Positions 26,166 to 34,898 of a stretch of DNA of 64,000 nucleotides are shown here, piece by piece; the stretch's first letter is position 1, and every line of letters starts with the position of its first letter. Source of the DNA: Pseudofrankia sp. DC12 (GTDB taxonomy: Bacteria > Actinomycetota > Actinomycetes > Frankiales > Frankiaceae); NCBI RefSeq assembly GCF_000966285.1, contig NZ_KQ031391.1, forward strand, positions 3,984,540 to 4,048,539, given 5' to 3'. Both the position numbers and the translations under genes were made by a program. Below the pieces are notes generated by a model, which worked only from the letters and a program-made list of their open reading frames with translations, made no database searches and was not told the DNA's origin.

Positions 26166-26639
26166 ATGCGCGAGGCGTATGCCAGTCAATGTGCCCAGCC
26201 AGGAAATACCTGGTCTGAGGCAGTGGAGAATATTATGGACGTCAGCCTCGATTTCGGCAGACTCCGGAACTTCGAGACGGCCGCCGCCTACGTCCTCGGG
26301 ACGAGGGCTTACCTCGTCGGCGAGCAGTCGCTCATGCACATGTGGGCAGCGACGGACAGGATTCCAGCTTTTCTTGTCGCCTACGCCGAGGCCATTCGGA
26401 CGCTGGTGGACGAACGGCGCGGGTGGGACGATGGCCCGCTGCCTGCGTACCCCGCGGTCGACTTGGTCGAGCGCTCGATCATCCTGCTGACCGAGAACGA
26501 ATCGATTCAGCTGCAGTTCGGTCGCGAATGCGCCCAACTGAAGATCAGTTCCGACGCGGACGATAGCGTGCTGACCGCCTTGGCGGACGAGTACCTGGGT
26601 GCGGTCGATGACGGTCCCGACATGGAGCCGGTCGACTAG
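26166..26639 (+). CDS. hypothetical protein
   Basis: This is a 157-residue protein from ATG 26166, chosen to fit the promoter at 26090-26117. The frame is open back to TTG 26109. It contains a helical region (WSEAVENIMDVSLDFGRLRN, AYAEAIRTLVDERRGWDDG) and an acidic C-terminus (DDGPDMEPVD). No domain recognised. It is convergent with the gene ending at 26733. Confidence 0.5.
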   Translation: MREAYASQCAQPGNTWSEAVENIMDVSLDFGRLRNFETAAAYVLGTRAYLVGEQSLMHMWAATDRIPAFLVAYAEAIRTLVDERRGWDDGPLPAYPAVDLVERSIILLTENESIQLQFGRECAQLKISSDADDSVLTALADEYLGAVDDGPDMEPVD

Positions 26640-26732
26640 CGTCCACCCCATGTCGTGCCCCACTCGGGGCGCGGCATGGGGAGCAACCATAGCCCTGAAA
26701 TACCCTACGATATTTGAGGCCTATGGTGGCAG

Positions 26733-27839
26733 TCACTTTTGCTCCGCCACATATGGGCGCTCACCCCCAGGAGTCCGAAACCCCATCACCAAATCTCGGA
26801 TTCCCGGATCGGCAGCATACCGCTCGGTCCGGTACCAGTTCTGGATCAGCTCGAACTCGGTCTCAACGGTCTGGCCGAAGGTGTCGGTGTTTCGCATCAC
26901 TAGGTGGATCTCGCAGCGGTCGGCGGGGTGGTCAAGGTCGCACGTGCACAGCGTCACCCACTGCTGGAGCTTGCTCGTAGCAAAGTCCCACTCTCCGGCC
27001 GTGCGCACGGCCTCCTCGAAGAGGTGGGGCTCGGGGGCTTCGAGGCGGCTGCGGATGAGGCGCAGGCGCGAGATGTACTCCTCAGGGAAGGCGTCGTGGT
27101 ACTCGATGCGTTCGGCGGCGTCACACAGGGTTTCGCAGCCGGGGTCGGTGGGGGCAAACCACAGAGGCCCGTGGAGGCGGAAGAAGCGGTCGCGCTCGTA
27201 AGAGAACTCGACGGTCCACCACAGCACCAGATCGAGGTACTTCTCCCAGCTGGGCAGGCCGTCCCGCCGCTGCACGAGGGCGGTGGTCAGGTCGGTCTGG
27301 AGCGCGTACCCGGCCGTCTCCATGCGGAAGTAATGATCACGGAACAGACTCAGCCAGTACAGGGCGACGCTCTGGGGCACCTCGGCCCCGACCATCATCC
27401 GCTGGACGTCGGCCCGGAGGTCGCTCTCCCGCTGGAGCTCCAGGATCTGCTGGGCGACGAGCCGCCGGAGGCGTTCTTCCCGGCGGCCACGGAACTGCCG
27501 CATCTCGACGCCGCTCTCCTCCTGCGCCTTACGCCGAGCCTCCGCCGGATCAAGCTTTTTGGTGCGGTAGTGAACGCGAAAGAGCAGCTGGGCCTGGACC
27601 TCTTCCGGGTCGTCGCCCAAGCGTTCGGCTGCCTCCCGCACCAGCTCCACGGTGGCCTGGGCGGTTCCCAGGGTGGTGTTGACGAGGGTGCGGGCGGCTA
27701 CGACCGGAAGGGCACAGAAGGTCGAGAGCTGGTTCGTGTCCCCGTTCAGGAGGGCTTCCACGTCCAGCGCCGAGTCTCCGGCTTCGCGGACGAGGGCCAA
27801 CTCGGCGGTGAGCTGGTCGAGCTGATCTGACTGCGGCAT
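26733..27839 (-). CDS. hypothetical protein of the element
   Basis: This is a predicted 368-residue protein from ATG 27839; ATG 27848 adds three residues. I do not recognise a family. The middle is helical and highly charged (EARRKAQEESGVEMRQFRGR, RLRRLVAQQILELQRESDL) and the C-terminal third contains CETLCDAAERIEYHD and CTCDLDHPADRCEIHLVM, whose Cys/His residues might bind metal. It is divergent from the 27961 operon and could be its regulator (inference from position only). Confidence 0.5.
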   Translation of the reverse strand: MPQSDQLDQLTAELALVREAGDSALDVEALLNGDTNQLSTFCALPVVAARTLVNTTLGTAQATVELVREAAERLGDDPEEVQAQLLFRVHYRTKKLDPAEARRKAQEESGVEMRQFRGRREERLRRLVAQQILELQRESDLRADVQRMMVGAEVPQSVALYWLSLFRDHYFRMETAGYALQTDLTTALVQRRDGLPSWEKYLDLVLWWTVEFSYERDRFFRLHGPLWFAPTDPGCETLCDAAERIEYHDAFPEEYISRLRLIRSRLEAPEPHLFEEAVRTAGEWDFATSKLQQWVTLCTCDLDHPADRCEIHLVMRNTDTFGQTVETEFELIQNWYRTERYAADPGIRDLVMGFRTPGGERPYVAEQK

Positions 27840-27960
27840 AGCGACCATGGTGCGCGCTGCCAACCGAGTGCCACCTGAGGCCCTCCTCAGCGCAGGAGCC
27901 CGGACGGAACTTCGGGTCATGCAAGCGGCAGATCGCCGCCCGGCAGACCAGGAGCCGCCC

Positions 27961-28299
27961 ATGACAGATCTGGAGCCCTACCGCCCCACGAGCTTGGACC
28001 GCTTCACCGTCCAAGGCCGCGCCGTCACCCGCCGCCTGCGGGAGGTGGAGGGAGAGGCGGTCGTTCGCGCGAGGGCTGTGGTCCTGCGGGAGCAACTGGA
28101 CATGCTTGAGGCGCAGCTGCGAATGCGAGATGGTGGCCGCCTGCTGCGTGCGGCGGTTGACGAGTTCGCGCAGAACGATGCCTACATCCACGTCCGCACG
28201 CGGGACAACCCGGCCTTGGAGTTGTCGTCCCGAGAGCTGGAATGCCGTATTCAGCTCGCGATTGGCGACGTCGCCGTCAACCATGTCACCCGCCAGTGA
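27961..28299 (+). CDS. hypothetical protein, first gene of the transfer operon
   Basis: This is a 112-residue protein from ATG 27961 with AGGAG eight bases upstream; a longer open frame starts at 27847. It has a basic N-terminus (RFTVQGRAVTRRLREVEGEA) and a helical middle, with no membrane segment. Its stop overlaps the next start (GTGA at 28296-28299), beginning a run of coupled small genes that leads to the coupling ATPase at 29595. Confidence 0.6.
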   Translation: MTDLEPYRPTSLDRFTVQGRAVTRRLREVEGEAVVRARAVVLREQLDMLEAQLRMRDGGRLLRAAVDEFAQNDAYIHVRTRDNPALELSSRELECRIQLAIGDVAVNHVTRQ

Positions 28300-28400
28300 T
28301 TGAGAACCTCGCAGAGATCTTGGCGGTCGGCTACTTCCTCGGCCTCATCGTCTGGATGGCTCCGAAGGCCTGGCGTGAGATCCGGCGGAAGCGCCCGTGA
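28296..28400 (+). CDS. 34-residue single-pass membrane peptide
   Basis: GTG 28296 overlaps the previous stop by four bases. The product has a short acidic N-terminus, one hydrophobic helix (LAVGYFLGLIVWM) and a basic tail (REIRRKRP). The overlap at both ends (GTGA twice) argues that it is translated. Positive-inside reasoning puts the tail in the cytoplasm. It may be a small subunit of the transfer machinery. Confidence 0.55.
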   Translation: MIENLAEILAVGYFLGLIVWMAPKAWREIRRKRP

Positions 28401-28642
28401 CCGGCCACCTGGCCCGCTCGCTGCTCGAATACCTCGCCATCATGGGCGTCGGCTTCGTGGCCGCTTTTGTCCTCGTGATGGCCTGGTTCTTCGTGGCCGA
28501 AGGGCTGCCCCGGCTGCGTGTTCACCTTCGTGAGGCCGTCTCGTACCGCCTCCATCTCCTCCTCATCCTCACTCTTTCCCGACTCCTCAAATTGGAGGTA
28601 GCCCGTGAAATCCGTAAAGATTCCCAGCGGCGCGGCCGCTAA
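28397..28642 (+). CDS. small membrane protein
   Basis: This is an 81-residue protein from GTG 28397, overlapping the preceding stop. It has a hydrophobic helix at residues 11-34 (LEYLAIMGVGFVAAFVLVMA), a second Leu-rich stretch (LHLLLILTLSRLL), and a charged C-terminus. It overlaps the next gene by 38 bp. The location in a chain of overlapping genes before the coupling protein suggests a conjugation role. Confidence 0.55.
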   Translation: MTGHLARSLLEYLAIMGVGFVAAFVLVMAWFFVAEGLPRLRVHLREAVSYRLHLLLILTLSRLLKLEVAREIRKDSQRRGR

Positions 28643-28850
28643 GGGGGCGGCGGCCGGACTGGCCGGAGCCGCTGGCGTGCTCCTGGTTATTAAGTTGGCC
28701 TGGTGGGTCCTCGCACCCCTGCATCCGCTGGTGGTCGTCTACATCGTGGCGCATGCGGTCGTGAAGCTGTACGCGACCGCGGCCAACGCCCGGGCCAGAG
28801 TCCTGTTCAAGCAGATTGAGGCCAGGCGGGGGCGTCGTGATGGAGCCTGA
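28605..28850 (+). CDS. small membrane protein
   Basis: This is an 81-residue protein from GTG 28605 with GGAGG nine bases upstream. After a basic N-terminus it has an Ala/Gly-rich then hydrophobic region (GVLLVIKLAWWVLAPLHPLV) spanning one or two helices, and a basic tail (QIEARRGRRDG). Start and stop both overlap neighbours, which supports coupled expression. Confidence 0.6.
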   Translation: MKSVKIPSGAAAKGAAAGLAGAAGVLLVIKLAWWVLAPLHPLVVVYIVAHAVVKLYATAANARARVLFKQIEARRGRRDGA

Positions 28851-29106
28851 CCGGCGGGGCCTGCCCAACGACCGAGAGCACCAGGCCCCGGAGGGCCAGG
28901 TAGAAAGCCTCGGCCAAGATGACAGCGGCGACGCTCCGGCCCGCCGCTTCGTTGCCTCGGCTCTGGCTCATGTCGTGCGGGAGGGCTGGTGCTGCCGCAA
29001 CTGCGGCGGGGGCTTCTGCCTGCACGTCTCGCCGTCGCGGTGCCCGTCGTGCGGGGCGCGGTCTGGTTCCCGCCGCAAGCGGCCTGCGGTGGAGCTGGAG
29101 CCGTGA
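28840..29106 (+). CDS. small zinc-ribbon protein
   Basis: This is an 88-residue soluble protein from ATG 28840, overlapping the previous stop by 11 bp. The C-terminal half has CCRNCGGGFCLHVSPSRCPS then CGAR, i.e. two CxxC pairs typical of a zinc ribbon, followed by a basic patch. It may bind nucleic acid or mediate protein contact. Its stop overlaps the following GTG. Confidence 0.6.
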   Translation: MEPDRRGLPNDREHQAPEGQVESLGQDDSGDAPARRFVASALAHVVREGWCCRNCGGGFCLHVSPSRCPSCGARSGSRRKRPAVELEP

Positions 29107-29264
29107 GCAAGCATCTCACCGAGACCCTGATCCTGATCTTCCTGGTCTGCGTCGGGGTGAAGGTGGCGGCCGAGTTTATCTCGGCCGCCCTGCCCGCCCT
29201 GATCCCCGTTTTCATCATGGCCGTGGTCGTCATCATTATCTTGCGCTGGCGCTCTCACCTGTGA
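29103..29264 (+). CDS. 53-residue membrane protein
   Basis: GTG 29103 forms a GTGA overlap with the zinc-ribbon stop. The product has two hydrophobic helices (TLILIFLVCVGVKVAAEF and ALIPVFIMAVVVIIILRW). It is the last of five tightly packed genes that include four small membrane or zinc proteins. Its role is inferred from context. Confidence 0.55.
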   Translation: MSKHLTETLILIFLVCVGVKVAAEFISAALPALIPVFIMAVVVIIILRWRSHL

Positions 29265-29443
29265 GTTGTTCCAGGCGTTCGGTATTTATTCCCTTGATTA
29301 ATTAGCATTTTACCTGCGGCGCTAGTGGGCCTCGCCAGGCTATAACTAATCGTGTTACAGCAACGGCCCAGGTGGGTTCCCGGGCTTTCTTCGATGCGGC
29401 CACGTGGTCGGCCGAAGGTATTAACCATGCAAGGAGGGTGTGT
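29265..29443 (+). promoter_or_regulatory. AT-rich gap, possible promoter or oriT region
   Basis: This gap is clearly richer in A/T than its surroundings (TTGATTAATTAGCATTTTAC and TATAACTAAT). It sits between the small membrane genes and the coupling-protein operon. It may hold the promoter of the latter, or a transfer origin. No specific site can be assigned. Confidence 0.35.
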
Positions 29444-29605
29444 ATGGCGCGTCGTATTCATGTCACGGGGGTACCCCGGGAAAAACCAAATATCGGCTTG
29501 TATGTGCTGGCGCTCATAGAGCTGGCCCGACAGCAGCAGGCACGGGCGAAGGTCCGCCAGGCGTCCGAAAGCGCGGCAGGGAAGGAGGCCCCCGATGAGC
29601 AGTGA
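29444..29605 (+). CDS. 53-residue basic protein
   Basis: ATG 29444 follows AAGGAGGG at good spacing. The product is basic and helical (MARRIHVTGVP, YVLALIELARQQQARAKVRQ). It overlaps the coupling ATPase gene by 11 bp, so the two are coupled. It may be a small partner of that ATPase. No family recognised. Confidence 0.55.
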   Translation: MARRIHVTGVPREKPNIGLYVLALIELARQQQARAKVRQASESAAGKEAPDEQ

Positions 29606-31880
29606 ACTCCTCTTCTGGATGTGCCTGGTCATCTGCGGCCTGGTGACCTCGGCCATGGCGGGGATCGTGGCCCTGCGGGCACGCGATGAGGCCCGCTTCC
29701 GGCAGGATCTGGCCGTCTACGCCCTGCGCTTTCCCCCAGGTATGGAGCCGCTGGCAGTGGTGGCCATGCTGACGGGCCTTTCGGGCCTGGCCGCGCCTTG
29801 GTGGCGGCGGGCCTGGGCGGTGCGGGGCGTGGTAATCGAGGTGTCGGCCACGGCGGCGGGAATTGCGCACCACCTGCTCGTGCCTCGGGTGGATGCGGCC
29901 GTGGTGTTGGCGGCCATCCGCGCTGCGATGCCGGATGTGGCGGTGACGCCGGACAACGGGTACGAGCTGCCACTGCCAACCTCGGCGGTGAGCCTGGGCT
30001 TGTCTACCCTGCGGCGTCCGCTCGAAGTGAGTCGCCCGGAAGTGGTGTCAACGGCGATGCTGGCCAGCCTCCAGCCCCTGGCCGCCGGGGAACGGCTCGT
30101 CATGCAGTGGGCCCTCATGCCCGCCCGTCCCACCAGGCCCGTGGTCGAAAATTCTGGGCCGGGCTCAGCCGGGTTCATCGGGCAAGTGGTGGAGCGGCTC
30201 GTTTCCGGCGCGAGGCTCGACGCGGCAGCAACCAAGGACCTGCGAGCCAAGCAGTCCGGGGCCATGTTTGTTGCCGCCGGGCGGATCGGGGCGGTGGCCC
30301 GGACGCCGAAGCGGGCCGGGCAACTCCTCGGACGGATGAACGCGACTCTTCACACTGCCCATGCCCCCGGGGTGAGCTTCTACCGCCGGCGGCTTGGCCG
30401 GAGCCGGGTGGCCCGGGACATGGCCGCCCGCCGCTTGCCGGTGGTGACGTTTCCGCTGGTGCTCAGCGCCTCGGAACTGGCCGCGCTCGTGGCCTTCCCC
30501 TTGGGCTCGGTGATGTTGCCCGGCCTGCGGCTGGGCGGAACCCGGCAGTTGGCGCCGTCAAGCGACATCCCCATGGGGCCGCGGACGGTGGCGCGGTCCA
30601 CCTTCCCCGGGGCGGAGCGGCCGTTGGGGTTGTCGGTAACGGACAGCTTGCGGCACCTGCACGTCATCGGCCCGACCGGCGTAGGTAAGTCCACCTTGCT
30701 GTTGGGGCTGATCACGCAGGACATGAAGGCCGGTCGTGGCGTCGTCGTCCTTGACCCCAAAGGCGACCTGGTGGCCGATGTCCTGGACCGCGTGCCCGAA
30801 GGCCGCCGGGATGACGTCGTGGTGCTCGACCCCGGCGACGAGGCGCGGCCGGTGGGCCTGAACCTCTTGTCTGGCAGCCACCTCGCTCCGGAACTGGCCG
30901 CCGATCAGATCGTCGGGATCTTCCATCAGCTCTACAAGGCGTTTTGGGGTCCCCGGACGGACGACATCCTCCGGGCGGCGCTGCTCACCTTGGCCGCCGA
31001 ACCCGGCATGACCCTGTGCGAAGTGCCCCTGATCTTGACGGATGCGAGCTTCCGGCGGCGGCTCGTGGCGAAGGTGGATGACCCCGTAGCCCTGGGTCCG
31101 TTCTGGGCCGCTTACGAAGCGTGGTCTGATGCGGAGCGCGCCCAAGCCATCGGCCCCGTCATGAACAAGCTGCGCGCCTTCCTGCTGAGAAGACGGGTTC
31201 GCAACGTGTTGGGCCAGGCCAACCCTCGCCTCGACCTGGCCGACGCATTGAGCCACCAGCGGATCGTGCTGGTGCCGCTGACGAAGGGCGTGCTCGGGGA
31301 GGAAGCGGCGGCCCTGGTTGGATCGCTGGTGGTTGCCCGCGTCTGGCAAGCCACGCTCGGCCGGAGTGCGGTTGCGGCAGGAGAGCGGCCCACCACCTTC
31401 CTATACGCCGACGAGTTCCAGGACTTTGTCAACATGCCGCAGAACTTCGGCGACGTCTTGGCGCAGGCTCGCGGCCTGGGGCTGGGTATGACCCTGGCCC
31501 ACCAACACCTCGGCCAGCTTCCAAACGATCTTCGTGAAGCGGTGTTGGCCAATGCCCGCTCGCGGGTGATTTTCCAGACATCAGCCGCGGATGCCGGGCG
31601 ACTCGCCAAGGAGCTCGCGCCCCATCTGGGGGCCTCGGACCTGCAAGGGCTGGGTGCCTACGAGGTCGTTGTCTCCCTGTCTGCGGGCTCGCGCGTGGCC
31701 CCGCCTGCAACGGGCGTAACCCTGCCACCGCCTCCCGTCACCGGCGACGGCCAGGTAGTCCGGGCCGCTTCCCGCAAGCAGTGGGGCCGGGACCGGGACG
31801 AGGTAGAAGCCGCCATCCGGGCGCGGCACGAGAGCCGTAGGCATGCCGGACGGGTCGGCCGCCGTGAGGTGTCCGAATGA
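29595..31880 (+). CDS. VirD4/TraD-like conjugative coupling ATPase
   Basis: This is a 761-residue protein with one or two N-terminal membrane segments (residues about 5-25 and perhaps 50-70). The ATPase domain has Walker A GPTGVGKST at 359-367, VVVLDPKGDLVADVL, and Walker B around Asp606-Glu607 (FLYADEFQDFV). The TraM-recognition-type tail RGLGLGMTLAHQHLGQLPND and RSRVIFQTSA follows. This fits type IV coupling proteins rather than the FtsK/TraB translocase usual in actinomycete elements. It would pump the element's DNA to the transfer channel. Start ATG overlaps the small upstream gene. Confidence 0.85.
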   Translation: MSSELLFWMCLVICGLVTSAMAGIVALRARDEARFRQDLAVYALRFPPGMEPLAVVAMLTGLSGLAAPWWRRAWAVRGVVIEVSATAAGIAHHLLVPRVDAAVVLAAIRAAMPDVAVTPDNGYELPLPTSAVSLGLSTLRRPLEVSRPEVVSTAMLASLQPLAAGERLVMQWALMPARPTRPVVENSGPGSAGFIGQVVERLVSGARLDAAATKDLRAKQSGAMFVAAGRIGAVARTPKRAGQLLGRMNATLHTAHAPGVSFYRRRLGRSRVARDMAARRLPVVTFPLVLSASELAALVAFPLGSVMLPGLRLGGTRQLAPSSDIPMGPRTVARSTFPGAERPLGLSVTDSLRHLHVIGPTGVGKSTLLLGLITQDMKAGRGVVVLDPKGDLVADVLDRVPEGRRDDVVVLDPGDEARPVGLNLLSGSHLAPELAADQIVGIFHQLYKAFWGPRTDDILRAALLTLAAEPGMTLCEVPLILTDASFRRRLVAKVDDPVALGPFWAAYEAWSDAERAQAIGPVMNKLRAFLLRRRVRNVLGQANPRLDLADALSHQRIVLVPLTKGVLGEEAAALVGSLVVARVWQATLGRSAVAAGERPTTFLYADEFQDFVNMPQNFGDVLAQARGLGLGMTLAHQHLGQLPNDLREAVLANARSRVIFQTSAADAGRLAKELAPHLGASDLQGLGAYEVVVSLSAGSRVAPPATGVTLPPPPVTGDGQVVRAASRKQWGRDRDEVEAAIRARHESRRHAGRVGRREVSE

Positions 31881-32001
31881 GCCGGGCACTTCCGGCCGCT
31901 GTGCCGGTCGCGTCGAGCTGGCTCCAGCCTTTGCCGTGGCTGGGCGCGGTATCTGCGGCGAAAGTGCAGACGACTCCCCAGTTCATCCGCGAGGTGCATT
32001 C

Positions 32002-32784
32002 ATGAGCCGGGGCTACGTGACCACACGTCAAGTGGCGGCCCTGGCCGCGACCATCACGCCCCGCGAACGGGAGCTTCTTGCAACCTTGGCCGTGGTGCGC
32101 GTGGCCACCGGGGCGCAGCTGGTCCGGCTGCATCTGGGTGATGTCTCAGCGCGGCGGGCCCGTGGAGTGTTGGCCGGAATGGTGGCCCGGCGGCTGCTGG
32201 GGCGGCTGCCCCGGCGCGTCGGTGGGGTGCGGGCCGGGTCGGCAGGATTTGTCTACACCCTGGACGTTGCAGGCCAGCGCCTTATGAATCCGGAGCGCAC
32301 GCGGTGGCAGCGGCCCTGGCCGGTGGGCACGCCGTTTCTCGCGCACTCCTTGGCCGTGACCGAGTTGTACGTCGCCCTGCGTGAAGCCGAGGCCGCCGGG
32401 CTCCTGGTGGTCGCTGGCTTCCAGGCGGAACCGGCCAGTTGGCGCAGCTTCCCTGGTGTCGGCGGCGGCCGGATGGTGCTCAAGCCGGACGGGCGGGTAA
32501 CGCTGCGGCTGGGCCGCTACGAGGACACCTGGATAGTGGAGATCGACCGCGCCACGGAATCGCTGTCAACGATCCGCCGCAAGTGCGAGACCTACATCCG
32601 CTACTGGCAGTCCGGCCGCGAGGGTGAGGTCTTCCCCCGCGTGCTGTGGGTAGTGCCGGATGAAGGCCGCCGGGATCAGCTTCTCGCCGCCCTGAGCCGC
32701 CTGCCCGCGGACACGTGGCAGCTGTTCACGGTGGCGCTCACGGGCGACGCCGTGCCCCGCCTGATTCAGGGGGCAGGCGTATGA
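32002..32784 (+). CDS. replication-relaxation family protein
   Basis: This is a 260-residue protein from ATG 32002 with GAGGTG just upstream. It matches the actinobacterial Replic_Relax family. A winged-helix N-terminus (LTPRERELLATLAVVRVATG-like region) is followed by GFVYTLDVAGQRLM, FLAHSLAVTELYVAL and a restriction-nuclease-like core with KPDGRVTLRLG and WIVEIDRATESL. The family is linked to replication or relaxation of conjugative plasmids. It overlaps the methyltransferase start by 4 bp (ATGA). Confidence 0.8.
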   Translation: MSRGYVTTRQVAALAATITPRERELLATLAVVRVATGAQLVRLHLGDVSARRARGVLAGMVARRLLGRLPRRVGGVRAGSAGFVYTLDVAGQRLMNPERTRWQRPWPVGTPFLAHSLAVTELYVALREAEAAGLLVVAGFQAEPASWRSFPGVGGGRMVLKPDGRVTLRLGRYEDTWIVEIDRATESLSTIRRKCETYIRYWQSGREGEVFPRVLWVVPDEGRRDQLLAALSRLPADTWQLFTVALTGDAVPRLIQGAGV

Positions 32785-33821
32785 CGGAGCTTCCTCGCAA
32801 CATCATCCTTACCGGCGACGCCGCGACCCGGCTGCGGGAGCTGCCAGCGGCCACGGTGGACTGCGTGATCACATCGCCGCCCTACTACGCCCTTAGGAAT
32901 TATGGGCATGATGATCAGTTGGGCCTTGAGGCCACGGTGGATGAGTGGGTCGCTGGCCTGATGCCGGTGTTCCGGGAGCTGGCCCGGGTCGTGAAGCCCA
33001 CCGGCTCCGTGTGGCTGAACCTTGGGGACAGCTTCTCGCGTCACGCCAGATACGGCGCGGCACCCAAAGGCTTGCTGCTGGCGCCGGAGCGGCTGGTACT
33101 GGCGCTCTCCGGTGCTGGCTGGCTCGTGCGAAACAAGGTGGTGTGGGCTAAGACGAACCCCATGCCCAGCTCCATCCAAGATCGTCTGACCCTCACCTAC
33201 GAGGTGGTCTACTTCCTGGCCCGCAGTCCTCGGTATTTCTTCGATCTTGATGCCATCCGGGAACCGCACCGCTCCGGCGGCGGGAAGGCTGCCGCCAAGG
33301 CCGACCACGCCCGTCCGACGTACCGGGGACCGCTCGCCGCCTCCAATGAGGGGCTGGCGAGGGAACGGCCGCCAGGGCAGCCGGGCCATCCGCTCGGGAA
33401 GAATCCCGGGGACGTCTGGCAACTACCGGCCAGTAACTATCGCGGTGGCCACTTCGCCACGTTTCCTCCCCGCCTCACCCAACGGCCGCTCCTCGCGACC
33501 TGTCCGGAGGCCGTTTGCACCGCTTGCGGCCAAGGCTGGAAACGGCAATACACCGTGCGGCGCCTGTGGTCCGCAAAAGATCAGGAAGCCACCACGGTGC
33601 GCGAGGCGGGCGAGTTCATCCGCTGCAACTGCGACGCCCCGACCGTTCCCGGCGTCGTGCTGGACCCCTTCTTTGGAACCGGCACCGTCGGCGCGGTGGC
33701 CTGTGAAAACCGACGTGACTACCTCGGCATCGAGCTAAACCCCCACTACGTGCAACTGGCCGAGGAGCGGATTAAGAAGGCGTGCGGATCGTCGGATGAG
33801 CTGCAAGCCTGCCCCGCCTGA
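32781..33821 (+). CDS. site-specific DNA methyltransferase (N4/N6 type)
   Basis: This is a 346-residue enzyme from ATG 32781. The catalytic motif IV TSPPYY is at residues 31-36 and the SAM-binding motif I DPFFGTGTVG lies near residue 300, the order of beta-class amino-methyltransferases. A Cys-rich insert (CPEAVCTACGQGW ... CNCDAP) may bind zinc. No restriction gene is adjacent, so it is an orphan, probably protecting the element in new hosts or marking its DNA. It is coupled to the replication-relaxation gene. Confidence 0.88.
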   Translation: MTELPRNIILTGDAATRLRELPAATVDCVITSPPYYALRNYGHDDQLGLEATVDEWVAGLMPVFRELARVVKPTGSVWLNLGDSFSRHARYGAAPKGLLLAPERLVLALSGAGWLVRNKVVWAKTNPMPSSIQDRLTLTYEVVYFLARSPRYFFDLDAIREPHRSGGGKAAAKADHARPTYRGPLAASNEGLARERPPGQPGHPLGKNPGDVWQLPASNYRGGHFATFPPRLTQRPLLATCPEAVCTACGQGWKRQYTVRRLWSAKDQEATTVREAGEFIRCNCDAPTVPGVVLDPFFGTGTVGAVACENRRDYLGIELNPHYVQLAEERIKKACGSSDELQACPA

Positions 33822-33913
33822 GCCCGGGGCTCAGGTGCCTCGCCGGTGTCGTGCGGCCGAAGTCCTCATCCAACGGGATGAGCGGCCGCACCCGCACCGG
33901 GGAGGAATCCGCA

Positions 33914-34234
33914 ATGACGGAACCCGCAAAGTCCATCGCAGGACACAAGACATTGGCAGTGAAGCTGCCCAATGCGCTGCATTCTCAGCTGGAGCTGATC
34001 GCCAAGGTGGACGAGTCCACTTTGGGTTCGGAACTGCTCTGGGCTGTGGAGTTCTACGTGGAGGCCAAGCGTTCCGCGCCGGACTTCGCAGAGAAGGCCC
34101 AAGGCGTCATCGCCGAAGCCGAGGCCCAGGCCGCGGCGGCCCGCCAGGCCGTTGAAGCCCTGCTGCGGCCAGCCTCCGAAACGCCGGTGCCTGGCGAAAC
34201 CTCTGCCAAGCCCGGAACCCGGAGCGCCAAGTGA
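33914..34234 (+). CDS. ribbon-helix-helix-like protein
   Basis: This is a 106-residue protein from ATG 33914 with GGAGG nine bases upstream. LAVKLPNALHSQLELIAKVD and LGSELLWAVEFYVEAKR resemble an RHH DNA-binding fold. A helical tail with many Ala/Glu residues follows. It may be an accessory (relaxosome-like) DNA-binding protein or an autoregulator. It is followed by a strong hairpin terminator. Confidence 0.6.
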   Translation: MTEPAKSIAGHKTLAVKLPNALHSQLELIAKVDESTLGSELLWAVEFYVEAKRSAPDFAEKAQGVIAEAEAQAAAARQAVEALLRPASETPVPGETSAKPGTRSAK

Positions 34235-34258
34235 GGTAGCCGAAAGGCGACTTCATCC

Positions 34259-34296
34259 GGCTGGGAGGGATGCGCGCACGCGCATCCCTCCCAGCC
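34259..34296 (+). terminator. strong hairpin terminator
   Basis: A perfect 16-bp stem (GGCTGGGAGGGATGCG with CGCATCCCTCCCAGCC) surrounds a 6-base loop. TTTTT follows about 15 bases later. It separates the transfer genes from the recombinase operon. Confidence 0.8.
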
Positions 34297-34376
34297 ATCA
34301 ACCTGCCTGTTTTTGCCTGTGCAAAGCTGAAAAACGGGCATTCATGGGGGTTTAGATTCCTGGAAAAATGACGGGT

Positions 34377-34402
34377 ATTTCGGACCGGAAATGAAATAGA
34401 AT
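34377..34402 (+). promoter_or_regulatory. recombinase promoter with operator-like palindrome
   Basis: ATTTCGGACCGGAAAT (34377-34392) is an imperfect palindrome placed four bases before TAGAAT (34397-34402), a likely -10 in an AT-rich stretch about 45 bp upstream of the recombinase operon start. A repressor, perhaps the XRE protein of the element, could bind here. Confidence 0.4.
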
Positions 34403-34445
34403 GGGCTGGGTCGCACAATGATTCTTGAAGAAATGGAGGTGTCGT

Positions 34446-34898
34446 ATGGAAAAGCTATCATCAAAAGAAACGCAGTCCTCACAGAAGAAGGCCGTCATCT
34501 ACCTGCGGGTGGGACGTACGCCAGGGTGGGAGACTGCCATCGACCGCCAGCGCCAGGAGTGCGAGGACCTCGCCCGCGCGCTGGCAGCGCAGGTCGCGGG
34601 CGTCTACGCCGACCACGGAGGCTCCGGCAGGTTCAAGGACCGACCGGGTCTGCGAAAGTTGCTGGGCGACCTTGGGCGAAGCCGCGATGTGTTCTGGCTT
34701 CTCGTGTCCTCCCGCGACAAGCTGGGCCGGAACACTACCGACAACCGAGGCGTACGGATGGCGCTGGATGGACTCGGGGTGCGGCTGGCGAGCGCCGCCG
34801 AAGGCGTGCCAAATAGCGGATCAACTGCGGCGGACCGCTTCACGGCGCAGGTTCACAGCACCGTGGCCGAGCTGTACCACCGGCGGAGCATCCGATGA
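34446..34898 (+). CDS. serine-recombinase-like protein lacking the catalytic serine
   Basis: This is a 150-residue protein from ATG 34446 with GGAGG eight bases upstream. It is only a resolvase catalytic-domain homologue: AVIYLRVGRTPGWE, RQRQECEDLARALAA, DRPGLRKLLGDLGRSRDVFW, DKLGRN. The position of the nucleophilic Ser in YxRVS is Gly23, and the arginine of DRLxRN is Lys. There is no DNA-binding domain. It is therefore expected to be catalytically inactive. It overlaps the active recombinase by 4 bp (ATGA), suggesting a partner or directionality role (inference). Confidence 0.75.
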   Translation: MEKLSSKETQSSQKKAVIYLRVGRTPGWETAIDRQRQECEDLARALAAQVAGVYADHGGSGRFKDRPGLRKLLGDLGRSRDVFWLLVSSRDKLGRNTTDNRGVRMALDGLGVRLASAAEGVPNSGSTAADRFTAQVHSTVAELYHRRSIR

